Below, one piece after another: positions 11,218-21,915 of a DNA stretch of 64,000 nt. The DNA is from Sarcomyxa edulis (lineage: Eukaryota > Basidiomycota > Agaricomycetes > Agaricales > Mycenaceae). The notes under the pieces are model-generated. The model did no database searches, had not been told where the DNA came from, and was given only the letters and a program-made list of their open reading frames with translations. How positions within the stretch are numbered: position 1 is the first letter of the stretch; every line of letters starts with the position of its first letter. Position numbers and translations under genes: made by a program. Where the stretch lies: NCBI GenBank assembly GCA_009761415.1, contig QUOL01000002.1, positions 558,001-622,000 of the forward strand, written 5' to 3'.

Positions 11218-12222
11218 TTAACAAATGACACACGCACAACACCCCGCTCCCTCCTCATCCGCATCCCCACTAGTCGTAGCCGGATTTGTAGGTGCTCCTG
11301 CCTCGTTTACATCGCCACTTCCTTCCACAGGGGTAGTCGTAGTAGTGGTAGCGGGGATGACAGAAGCTCTCCCAGTCCGTCTCTTCTTCTTCTTCTTGAG
11401 TGCGTCATCGCGATCGGGTGGTGGAACGGATGGCCGGATGGAGAGGTGGACTATTGTCGTTGGTGGGGCCGGTGGGGGGTTTGGAGTGGGGTTGGGAAGT
11501 GTTGTGTTGGAAATGGGAGTGGGTTGAGAAGAGGAAGAGGAAGGATCATCGTTAGCGTTAGTGTGGGAGTGGGAAGCAGGCGAAGAAGGATGAGAAGGGA
11601 ACCCTAATTTGAGTAGTGTGTCCTCGTCTTGGAGCATTTTTCCGAGGTGGAGGAGGCGGAGGTGTGAGGGGGTTGGGGGACGGTCGGATTGCCATTCTAG
11701 TGTAGTTATGAGGGGTTTTTAGTTAGTGTACAGTGTAAGGAATGAGCTGTAGAACGACGATGAAAAGGGGTACTCACCAGCAGGCCAAGCATTCCAAACC
11801 AACTCCTTGACCCTCCCGACGGTAGTTTCTGGCTCGAACCCCATTGTCCGTCGTTTCCCTGATATAAGCAAGAACGTCAAGGATATCTGTGGGGTTTGTG
11901 GGATCTCCTCTCGTTCATCTACACTCCCCTCTTTCGATTGCCCATCATCACCTTGCGACTGTTCCGGGTCGACCTCCACGACACGAAGGGCATCTTCGAG
12001 GCCAGCGGCGTCTACACGAGTGTATGATGTCCGAGCTGATGCGTTGGCTGTGTACGGTCTGCTTGGTGGTGCGGTATTCGTTTCAGCGAGAAGGCGTTGC
12101 GGGAGTGAAAACGGTTGCAACTGGGTGGCTGAAAGGGTGTGGGGTAGTTCTGCCATGTGAGGGTCAGTGTTATGATTTGGATGAGCGGGGTTTGGGTCGT
12201 CGTCTGGGTGTGAGATGGCCAT
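11218..12222 (-). CDS. UBL3-like membrane-anchored ubiquitin-fold protein, 307 aa
   Basis: Two exons (11778-12222 and 11218-11696) joined in phase. Residues about 105-185 match the UBL3/MUB ubiquitin fold: ISLTFLLISG, then a helix with VGRVKELVWNAWP, then LRLLHLGKMLQDEDTL. The protein ends in CCACVIC, a CaaX box (CVIC) for prenylation preceded by cysteines that could be palmitoylated, as in UBL3 proteins, which are tethered to membranes and not conjugated. A long Pro/Ser/Thr-rich linker with a Lys-rich patch separates fold and anchor, longer than in animal UBL3. The alternative ATG at 12156 would give 285 aa; both are in frame. Confidence 0.87.
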
Positions 12223-14103
12223 TCTGGCGGTACCTGGGTGTGTTACTGAGTATGATAGGTATGTGATGGGTGGCTGCTGCTGTAAAGAAGTGGTCTTCGG
12301 CGTCTAGGCTATGATGGGAAATAAATGGAATTCCACAAGGCAGGAACCAGCTGATACTCGTCTAGCCTTTGCCTCCGTTCTCGAGAAATTCCAATTCCAA
12401 TGTATCTGGGCTGTCGAGCTTGGGAGTCGAATGAGCGTAAAGCAAGAGGTGAGAAACCAGACGGCTTTTCTCCTAAACCCACCGGAACTAAAAAAAATTA
12501 TTTTGGTCGGTCGGCTGCCTCCTCTTCTCATGCATAATCATGAGCTCAATGCTTATCGGGATGACTAGACCCCAAGTACTTCGAGTACAGACTTCCGCTT
12601 TTTACTCCTACAACGGAATCTAGCTCTTCTCCTATCGGGACTACAAGCGATCCTGGCCTTCAAGGTTACACTCCTCGAACGGTTCTCAGTTCTTTCAAAG
12701 GCCACTCAAGCCCCAGCACTTAGCTTTCAAGTTCTAGAGCAGTCTCCGGGAGCTTGGCTATGAGACGAACCTGTGATTCTCGAAGAGCGACTCGGATTCC
12801 CCGACTGCTAGCTTCTTGTAGCCCTTCAGGTCTTCTCTTTTCCCAACTGGACCCTCCAGGCCTCTACGCCTCCAGTTTCAGACGACCATCTCGTTCATGT
12901 GGAATGGAACTGTCTGCCTCCTTTCCTCTCGCTGACGATTAATTGGTGCGTTCGTGTCACGCGACAGAACTCCTCTCGCTTACTCCTTCTATCGCAAGGA
13001 CGCGATTCGACTGATCTGGCCCCAATTCTACTGACACATATGGAGGACCTAGACTATCTTCAGGAGCTGAAACTCCACAACCCGCAAGGTTTTCATTGTC
13101 CGTGGATCTCAAACTCAGAGCAGCAAGCGGAAGGCGACGTCATGAATGCCAGACACAGGTCATGTCTTAGAGTTGTCCTTCCGACTTCGACTTTGCGACG
13201 AAGACTTATCATGGATCCGTCCGCGACCACATCCCGCAGAGCCATCGTTTGACCCAAGAACAGCAAATCTTAATACTCGCATCGAGATACAGGCTTGATC
13301 TAGTTACTCTTCTCTCGTGGCTCACGCCGCTGCTAGTCCTATTATGTGACGTCTTTACAGTGCAGAATATCATGAAATGGGAGTCTAAGAAGATGAAAGC
13401 GAAGGCTGGATTGACTCAGATCAATGTCTAATATGGTATATGTCTGCTCAATGTGTTGGGGTTGGGCATCGTCATCGTAGGTTTCTCCTCAATCTTCTTC
13501 GTGAACACGGAACGAATAATACTGTGACCATCTCACGTCGTTTCCAGAATATCTGAAGGCAGTTTATCTCAAAATTACGAAAACTCGATAGCACTATGGG
13601 CTGCCCGTACCCGTACTATACTGCATACATAACAAGACTACGAAAAAACTTCTCGCCGGGAACGTATACGTGCGTTATCCTTATACGATTGAACATTGAA
13701 TACTTAGTCTAGTCTTGCACCTTGACCGAGCTCTGACGCTGTACCCGTTGTTTGAATCGACACTGGTAGCCAAACAACGCGTACGCGTACTGTGGTCACA
13801 GCCTCGATATAAAACTCATGACGTTCACTATTAATATTATCTGCGTTGGCCCAACAATCAATACACTAGAACTCGTGTATCCTCTCATATCCACATCACC
13901 TTTCTCCCTTAGCTATTGTATCCCCTCAATTCTTCAGACCTGAATCGACTCACCGACCCTCAAAGTGGAATTTAGATGTACTATGATCTGGCTCTTTCAG
14001 GTCACTCGAAAACCTCTACACCCTGACGGGAGATACGAAACTTCCAGAGAGATACATTGAATTTTGGGATGTATACATATACTTGCAGCAGAGGTCCAGA
14101 AAA
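12223..14103. other. long gene-poor stretch
   Basis: About 1.9 kb. Open frames on + (12754-12942, 12899-13252, 13249-13431) overlap one another in different frames and look like scraps of a decayed gene. None has a recognisable domain or coherent splicing. Near 13598-13617 the word GGGCTGCCCG is followed by TACCCGTAC, similar to the edge of the CCGTA block at 2231-2250. The word CAAACAACGCG occurs at 13771-13781. Confidence 0.35.
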
Positions 14104-15187
14104 CTAGCTAGCAAGACCCTCCGACCAAGATGCGTACTTTTCAGCAGCCTCCGCATAAGCCCTGGACTTGCCAATGCATGCCTGAAGAGCATCTTTACCC
14201 AACGGAAAATGAAGAGGAGGAGTTTCCAGATCTACGAGCTTGTATATCCGGATCGTCATTTCCTTCGAGCTCACGGGAAAACTGGGATTACTTCCCGCGA
14301 ACGTTCGGGCTTTGTATGAGGGGAGGGAAGGATCGTTGTAGGCTGGATGAATGGTAGGAATTATGTTAGGGACCTCAGAGCCACGAGTCGCTACATATCC
14401 GAGCTCAAGAATAGTGACCTGAATGATTACATCATGATCAGTACTAGATTCCTGCTGGGTAATAATGAGGTCATACCTTGATGTTCCAAGATGGACTGAG
14501 TTCTTTGACCAGACCCTCGATTAGCCCATTCAGGGCTGCGGGCACGTATCGAATTCAAATGTGGGCGGGAAGTCTATGACATGTATTATTGGGACTCACC
14601 GAACTTGCTTGACGAATAGTAGCCGAGGGCGGCTTCCGCTTCCAAAGCGTCCATGGACGAGTTGTTGATGATGAACCCACCACAAGGTTTGTTTTCTTCT
14701 CGGAAGAAACGTACGGCCTCTCGTAAAACGTTACTCGCTCCCCAGAAGTTGACCTCGAAACAATCCCGAGCGAGGTCTAACGGTGTACCTTCGATCTCCC
14801 CAAGCCATCCTGCGTGAGTCAATAGTGGTCAAAAATTCAAAGTGAAATTGACGGTTTCGAGGACGCGTACCATATCCAGCGTTGTTAAACACCACGTCAA
14901 TCCTTCCGAAAGCTTCTTTCGCTTTCGCAAAGGCATCAAGTATTTCTTGGAGTGATTTCACATCAAGCTTGAGAACAAGTAGCTTGTCTTTGTCGTAGTT
15001 AATCGTCAGATCTGAGAGCACCTCGGGTTTACGGAGTGTAGCGATAGCGATATCGCCTCGATCAAGGACATATTCAGTCATCGCTCGACCCATCCCGGAC
15101 GATGCACCAGTGACTGCAAATAGCGAGTCAGTCTTTGTCGTGAGCCTAAAGGCAATGCAGCTTACTAAACCATACTCTGGGAGACAT
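14104..15187 (-). CDS. short-chain dehydrogenase/reductase, copy 1, 282 aa
   Basis: Classical SDR oxidoreductase using NAD(P)H; the substrate is unknown. Five exons: 15166-15187, 14871-15113, 14600-14809, 14477-14535 and 14104-14418. Their lengths (22, 243, 210, 59, 315 bp) are identical to those of the paralog at 16820-17892. Motifs: TGASSGMG (cofactor loop, about residues 9-16), NNAGYG (about 84-89), a Ser-rich stretch after FIINN, and the catalytic YYSSSKFG (Tyr and Lys four apart). The very short first exon encodes only MSPRVWF plus one base. The two SDR genes lie on the same strand, with a small unknown gene on the other strand between them, and clearly arose by local duplication. Confidence 0.92.
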
Positions 15188-16109
15188 GTCTCAGTATGAA
15201 TAAGAGGGTGGACTATCGGTGGAAAGCAAGTGGGAACTAGACAGTGGCCTTGTCAATGAGATAGTTTGCTCCAGATTGTCAGCTGAGAATACTCAATAGA
15301 CGCTGCAGCTTCTATATATACTGCACGGTATATTCAGCCAGCCAATTGTAAAGCTGTCAGGCAACACACTGTTTTGTCAGCTGAATGGTGCTGAACCGAA
15401 CATAGGACGAAGCATGTTCCTTTGATCCGATCTCTCCCGAAGGACGAAGTTATCCAGTCCATTTCCGATTCTTTGATGGAGTGAGGCCCAGGATGCACTA
15501 GATCTCGTACGGTTTGCGGACGGTACGACGAAATCGATGAAGAGACTGGACAGAATTCGGAACAGCCTCCGGCTCATCCCAGTTGGATCACGCGACGTTG
15601 TTATTTATGCAGGCAAAGGCCAAACAACGCGTCAAGTCACGGCGTGATCACGAACCTTTGACCTCAAACTGATTCTAGCACCAGAACGCATACAGGTCAC
15701 CAGCCGACAATACTTTGACGAGGACTTGGAGGAACCTCTGGCTATGGTCAAACAACGCGGCGTACTTACTTACGCGTCAGTCACACGTTGGTACACCAAA
15801 TTCAGTGCTTGGCCCTGCTTAGTGCGATGAACTGCCACGTTGACCTCCCACGTGCCACGTTGCTGCCACGAAACAAAAGAACGAGATTTCAAGTTACATA
15901 ACATTTGCGCAGCAAATTCTCTAGATCTCTATTGTTCCAAAAATCTTACTCGTAGGGTATAAAAGCACGTACATTTTTCTCGGCTCTCCAGAATCTTGTG
16001 CCCTACAATCATACCCTCACTGCTATTCATCTTATACAGGTACAGAGCATCATAACCCAGGTTGCGTTGGGGTCAACCCTTGTGCTGACTTTTTTCATCT
16101 AGTACAGTC
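15188..16109. promoter_or_regulatory. shared upstream region of SDR copy 1 and small unknown gene
   Basis: About 920 bp between divergent starts. The 11-mer CAAACAACGCG occurs twice on the + strand (15621-15631 and 15749-15759), and ACGCGT palindromes lie next to it. A TATA-like GGTATAAAAG is at about 15957-15966, roughly 150 bp before the ATG of the gene at 16110. The frame at 15377-15577 (-) is not supported as a gene. Confidence 0.4.
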
Positions 16110-16586
16110 ATGCCGTATCTTTATGGTGGTTACCTTCTGACGAGAGAGGAGGTTTGGAACTGGGCCCTCCAGTCAATCCCTGCTGACAAGGCAGACACTT
16201 GGAAGAAACACGATCTGAACCTTGCGGGCTACGCAGCCTTCAAAGTGGTTGCGGCCGAAGTCGAAGCAGAGTTCAACCTTGCTCGCGTTCTCCCGATAAA
16301 CCAAGGCTTCACAATTTCATCCGGCCTCACCCCAAACCGCATATTAGTTACCAGTCGAAAGTATTTCGAGGACGAGACCTGTCGTCCAGAGGATCCTGTA
16401 GAGGGCAATAGTGACGACGAGATACATGTTCGGCAATACCTTCGGTCCAAAGGTCAGGTTCCCTTCCTCATCTTTGTGGGCTATGAATATCAATCCCCAA
16501 ACTTACTTGATCACTTAGGTATCGAACCTAAGTTCTGCGTCGATGTGCACAAGACCCTTTATTACATAAATGATCTCTGTGACTAG
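16110..16586 (+). CDS. hypothetical protein, 158 aa
   Basis: Single-exon frame with coherent protein composition. It starts MPYLYGGY and ends just after a His-Lys-Thr-Leu-Tyr-Tyr stretch. No signal peptide, membrane segment or domain that I recognise. The middle is acidic (DDEIHVRQY) and the C-terminal third is predicted globular. A TATA-like GGTATAAAAG lies about 145-155 bp upstream. It lies between the two SDR copies on the opposite strand, so it may share their regulation, but nothing shows a functional link. Confidence 0.6.
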   Translation: MPYLYGGYLLTREEVWNWALQSIPADKADTWKKHDLNLAGYAAFKVVAAEVEAEFNLARVLPINQGFTISSGLTPNRILVTSRKYFEDETCRPEDPVEGNSDDEIHVRQYLRSKGQVPFLIFVGYEYQSPNLLDHLGIEPKFCVDVHKTLYYINDLCD

Positions 16587-16819
16587 ATTCACCGCCATTG
16601 GCAAACACGGCATGCTTTCAGTAGCATCTGTAGCATTCGTATTTCTTTCTTTCTCGGTAAACGTCCAACTCTCGTTGTTCTTGGTATGTTTCTCGCAAGT
16701 CGCAGATACGCGCCGGCACTGCAAGCGTCTTCCGTTCGTTCACATTTCGATCCTGCACAGCAGATAGACAGGACCATCAAACAGATAGAAGATATATACG
16801 ACTAAGCATGGGATGGATC

Positions 16820-17892
16820 TCAACCAACAAGATCCTCCGACCAAGAAGCATACTTTTCTGCAGCCTCCGCGTAAGCCTTTGATTGACCGAGACACCCCTC
16901 GATGGCATCTTGACCGAGAGGGAAATGGAGTGGAGGCACCTCCAGGTCTAAGAGCTTGTATATCTGGATAGTTGCTTTCTTTGCGCTAACCTCGTGAGTA
17001 GGGCTACCTCCCAGAAAATTTCGAACTTTGTATGTTGGAAGTTCAGGATTGTCGTACGCTGGATGGATGGTGGGGATGACAGGTGGCTTTTCGCTCAAAG
17101 GGGTTGATATCCACCCCAGTTCTAAGATAGTAACCTGGATCAGGCGAGATTAGTACAAGAGCCACTGCTGAAACGATATCGAGTGAACGGGCCTTGATGT
17201 TCCAAGAGGGATCTAGTTCTTTGACTAGAGTCTCGATGAGACCGTTTAGTGCTGTAACATATGACACATTCAGTTGACGATACAATGGAAACGCGTTGTC
17301 AACAAGACGCACCGAATTTTGTCGCTGAATAGTACCCGAGGGCCGGGTCCGGGTTGAAGGCTGCTCTGGACGTGTTGTTGATGATGAAACCACCACAAGG
17401 CTTGTTCTCTTCGCGGAAGAATCGTACGGCCTCTCTCAGGACATTACTCGCACCCCAAAAATTGACCTCGAAGCAATCTCGGGCGAGGTCTAGGGGTGTA
17501 CTTTCGATCTCCCCAACCCATCCTGCGTTGACCTGATCAATGAAAAGGCAGTATTGGGGTCGAATAGCACATACCATATCCAGCATTGTTATATACAACG
17601 TCGATCCTCCCGAAAACCTCTTTCGCTTTAGCGAAAGCATCAAGAATTTGTTGGAGGTCTTTCACGTCGAGCTTGAGCACAAGTAGTCTGTCCTTCCCGT
17701 ATTGCACGGCCAAGTCTGAAAGGACCTCTGGCTTGCGCAGCGTAGCAATAACATTGTCGCCCCGGCTGAGGGCATACTCGGTCATGGCTCGACCCATCCC
17801 AGACGATGCACCAGTAACTGATCAATAATGCATTAGTACCAGCCTCGATTGACAAAGTTTCTCGACTCACTGAACCATATTTTAGGAGACAT
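16820..17892 (-). CDS. short-chain dehydrogenase/reductase, copy 2, 282 aa
   Basis: Paralog of the gene at 14104-15187 with the same five-exon pattern: 17871-17892, 17575-17817, 17313-17522, 17193-17251 and 16820-17134. Motifs: TGASSGMG, NNAGYG and the catalytic YYSATKFG. Classical SDR fold, substrate unknown. The fourth intron (17135-17192) has GC instead of GT at its start (AAG followed by gcccgt); copy 1 has gtatga at the same place. Unspliced, the intron would shift the frame, so expression depends on a weak GC-AG splice site. The C-terminal domain is conserved with copy 1 (shared PPLHFPLG), which suggests recent selection. Confidence 0.87.
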
Positions 17893-18300
17893 GTTCTGAT
17901 ACTACGGGGTTGAGGATAAGTGCGATTTTCAAGCAGCGTGTGTTCTCTTATCGATGGGATCTAACGACGGCTAAAGTCATGTTCTAGAAATCGCAGATTC
18001 CTTCCATCAGTATGTGGCATGGAACTACCGGAATCAATTAGAATGTCGCTGATGAGGCACCGCCGTCCATCCAGATAGAACTTTGTGTTCTACTAAAGCA
18101 AATTGTAGTGCACCGTGCAGGGAAAGGTGAGATCTTGTGCACTAGAGTCAGGGCAATCGGTTGAGTACACAGTCGAACTATGCGATGCACCCGTTAGAGA
18201 ATTAGATGTGCTGCAGCACATAACGCGATGAAAACTGTAACAATGACACAGACACGGGTTTTGAATGAGGGGTATACATGTGGTATACATGCTTACAAGC
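17893..18300. other. intergenic, no gene seen
   Basis: About 400 bp between the SDR copy 2 start and the Rrp7-like 3' end. It holds no supported frame or repeat and probably contains the SDR promoter. Confidence 0.4.
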
Positions 18301-19318
18301 CTAGTATGGTTTGAAGCGTCTCGACTCTTTTAGTTTTTCGACTTTCGCCTTGTCCTTCTCCCAGTTTTTCTTCAATTCCATAAGTTCTAGGGAACGCGGA
18401 ATGAGAAGTCATTTCGACATGATGGATGATAAAAGTTCAAAACTCACGATTGCGTTGTTTTTCAGCTTTCTGGAACGCGTAAAACCCTTCCTTCTCCTTT
18501 CCTTCCTTCTTCTGACTTCGGGCTCGTGAGCTCTGTCCCGTCTCTTGGAACTTCTTGCTAGCAACCCCGACACCTCCACCCAACGTCTGTCCGTAGGCTC
18601 CACCCCGCGTGACAAGCGTAAATCCGTCTTCATCGACGATGGCCTCTCCCTTGCGATATTTCGTCTTTTGTTTGTTCTTCGCAAGCTCGTATTCGTAGAG
18701 TTCTATGGCAGAGTCGGCGTGCTCTCGAACGGAGTCCAATGGAGGTCGTAGGGAGTCGTATAGAGATGTATAATGAGCTAGTCCTGCGGGTATGTCTATA
18801 TCTGGAACTAATTGCCGATATCTCTGAGGCTTCGTTACAGCACGATTGAGAGAGTCAGAATCGAGGAAAACGATATGGGCAGAGTGGCCTGTTTTTCGCA
18901 ACGTCCGGGCAGGATTCGATGGTAATGGGATGACAATCGGGACTTGGCCTTTTCCTTTCTCTACCTTCCGCCTTTTTCGAGGCTTTTCTTCACCTCCTGC
19001 TATCCCGTCTTCTGCATCGTCCTCGTCGGCACCCTCCTCATCACTCTCGGCCTCGTGCTCGGGCTCTCGTGCGTCTAAGTCGAATATAATCTTTTCTACT
19101 ACTCCGCAGTGTTTGAATAAAATGATGAGCGCTCGTTCCGTCGTGTCTGGTGGGACGTTCGCCACGAAGAGAGTTCGGCCATGTGGTAGATCGACGCCTT
19201 TGCCTTTTTTCGAGGAACCGACATGGGCTCGAATATAAAGATAGTGAGTAGATGAGGAAGAGTAAGTCAATGGGAGAACAGTGAAGCCTGCTAGTTGTGT
19301 TATGGACGTTGTGGCCAT
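18301..19318 (-). CDS. RRP7: ribosomal RNA-processing protein 7 (Rrp7-like), 318 aa
   Basis: Rrp7 acts in the nucleolus in small-subunit (18S) rRNA maturation. Two exons: 18448-19318 and 18301-18386 (intron 61 bp). An RRM-like segment starts near residue 48 (RTLFVANVPPDTTERALIILF) and is split by an acidic Glu/Asp insertion and a Lys/Arg-rich nuclear signal (RKRRK). It continues with AHIVFLDSDSLNRA. The C-terminal third has the Rrp7 signature: a DEDGFTLVTRGG stretch, FYAFQKAEKQRN, and a charged helix ending RRFKPY. The start at 19318 was chosen because upstream codons in the frame do not look coding. The gene ends head-to-tail with the P450 cluster (190 bp away). Confidence 0.92.
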
Positions 19319-19508
19319 TTGGTGGATGTTGGAGGTGGAAGAAACCAAAATTCTGAAATTCCAAGCCCGATGCCAAACACACGCATCAACGATTCCCAAT
19401 TCGGTGGTCACTCCTATGTATACTCCAGAACTGATTCGAGAATTCTTTTCGAAGTATAATAGACACACAAGGACGGTGAAATAATACATGTGAAGAACAG
19501 CAATTCGA

Positions 19509-21534
19509 TCAACCGTTTAGTGCAGCCACCATCTCAGGGGACCGTGGGGTAATGCAGCAACCAAAATCACGAAGATGTCTGGATATGTCCGTCAGTCTTC
19601 AAGTCAGTGTCTAGGAATGAGCAAAACACACGTTATGGATCCTCCAGTGCTAAAATTGACCTTTGGCTCTATCTCTTTGCCTGCGCCGTCAATTGCCTTC
19701 GTGATGTCGAAAGCAGCGAGTGTGTTGGAAATGTTCAGGAATAGCGATAGCTCTGCAAGATGCGCGCCTAAACTAAAAGTGAGCGCTGAACAGAGAATGG
19801 ATTTTGGTCTTGGCATCTCACCTGGGCATACACGACGACCAAATCCGAATACGAATTTGAGAGGGTTCGGTTGGGGTGTCAGTCCAAGATGGCGATTAGG
19901 ATCGAAAACCGACGGGTCAGGGTATATCTCGCTATCATGCGTGATAGCCCTAAGAGTAGTCTCGTCAGAGCCCCGAAAAATACAAGAAAAATCAGAGGTC
20001 ACTGACCATATATTGGCAATTATAGTAGCGCCCTTGGGAATCAGATACCCATTGTACGTGTCATTTTCAGTAACCCTGTGTTGTAAACCTTGAAACATAT
20101 TGTAAGTAAATCAATGAACTTGCAGGAACCATAGTCTTACTTACCTAGAGGAGCAACTGGACCCCAGCGTAGGACCTCTTTGATCACGGCAGCCACATAG
20201 ACCAAAGAGTTACGGTCATCGAGTGTCGGGAGCCGGCCTTTGCCTACGACAGCGTCGATCTCAGATTGAGCACGTTTCTGGACCTCGGGGTGCGCCGACA
20301 TTAAGAAGAAGAAGGATGTCATGGCAGATACCGTCTGTGGCACAGGTAGTTGGTCACAAAATCATGGAGCAAAAAATTGGGGAGGAACTCACAGTATCTG
20401 CACCACCTATATAAAGTGCTGTGCTACAAGCCTTGATGATATCCTCCTCTTCTTCGTCGATCACTCGATCATTCGACTGGAGGTGCTTGGATACAAACGA
20501 TTCCACAAAGTCTCCCGCTTTCTGGAAATGCAAATATTGAGGTTTTATAGGCTAAGAAAAGACATCTGCAAGCGAGTAATACATACAATCTCGTTTCTGG
20601 CCCACCAAAAGGGAAGATCCTTGACCTTGACGATATTGTGATGGATTTGTTGAGCTAGTCGTTTGAACTCAGCACCGGGAAACCATTCCGGCACATACCG
20701 CACTAAGTAATACAATGCATGCTCAAGTGTGATGACCGCTGACTTGGTGATCAAGACAATGCTCACGAAAGGGAAGCGCATCGACAAGAAACGGTCCCTT
20801 TTGTCTCGCAACACCACTGGACAAAAGGAATTCTTCGATTTGATTGACGAATCGATCATTGTCTTTGGAGACGGTGTATCCGTAGGTGACGTGAAGAATC
20901 AGTGCACCAGCATTCCTGATGACGGTCGTCAGCAAAAGAAGTCAGTATGTTTGGATACTCACCTTCTTATGTGAGATACGAAATTTTTCGGAGAGTCAAG
21001 CAACCCTCGAAGGAATGTGCGAGTCTCTTGCTCTTGAATCGGTCGGTACGTCTGGACAGCCCGAGGATTCAATCCAGAGTGTAGTAGCTTTCTGTATATC
21101 TTGAACCGAGGATGAAGAGAGGAAATACCGAAGACGCTCAAGCCACGATCTATCAGAATGTTGAACGGGGTAGTTTCGGGACGGTCAGAGTATATCGTGG
21201 AACGAGATTCAAGAAGATCAAGAACAGCTTTTCCCGAGTTCAAGATGATGGTTTTGTGGTTGAAAATACGAAGAAGCATGATAGGACCTGTCTTCGCGTA
21301 AGTATATAGATTTATGGGGATCTGACGATAGAGTGTCAACAAACCGTATAACTCTGACCATCTGGCGTACGTCTCCCATGGGCGGATTTTTGGAAGTTGA
21401 TGGACATTACCATACCAAAGCCTGGGAGTCGGCCCAGGGGGTAGAGGAAGTTGTCCTGTCTTCGAAAGATAGAACCGAATGACGAATATTGTGATCACAG
21501 CGAGGACTGTAGCGAAAATGTCTAGCACCTGCAT
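19509..21534 (-). CDS. cytochrome P450 monooxygenase, copy 1, 504 aa
   Basis: Membrane-bound P450 oxidising an unknown substrate with a CPR partner. Ten exons: 21345-21534, 20963-21287, 20767-20915, 20587-20702, 20393-20521, 20145-20334, 20007-20088, 19822-19949, 19632-19767 and 19509-19578. All introns are GT-AG, 47-65 bp. N-terminal anchor residues 1-25, then the LPLPPGPTP hinge, GGADTT in the oxygen-binding helix (about 299-304), E356-V-L-R359 in the K helix, and the haem loop [10 protein letters not shown] with ligand Cys435. It resembles fungal P450s annotated as O-methylsterigmatocystin oxidoreductase-like (CYP64-type), a loose label. It is intact, unlike its neighbour at 21916-23939. 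Confidence 0.92.
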
Positions 21535-21915
21535 GGGGATCACAGCGTCAACAAAGAAGTGCAGATAGACTGGTGTGGATACACCTGGATGAGAGACTCG
21601 CTTTTATCCAACTCTAAATCGGATTCCAACCGTACATCCGTAGTCCGAATCTACAAATCCGAATGACAGAGTTTCCACGATGCGGAAGTAATCCGTGAGC
21701 GTTGTTAATCATTGGTGGGTGAGCAGCTGTCAGCCTGCGATTCCTTCTGAATCAACATTCAATGTCTGACGCATTCACGCGTGCCGTAGGTTCGTAGCTG
21801 AGAAGAGAATGGATTGAAGATGAGCAAGGGAGTGACAATTCATGTGAATGATACTGAAGACGGTCAAATTTCGTGTATACATCCGTTAAATCACAAAATA
21901 AACACATCGTTCCCT
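21535..21915. other. intergenic between P450 copies 1 and 2
   Basis: About 380 bp that hold the P450 copy 1 promoter and the copy 2 3' end. No other gene or repeat seen. Confidence 0.4.

Noticed and set aside
12754..13431. Series of overlapping + strand frames
   Set aside because: They switch frame repeatedly without usable splice sites or recognisable domain; at best gene remains.
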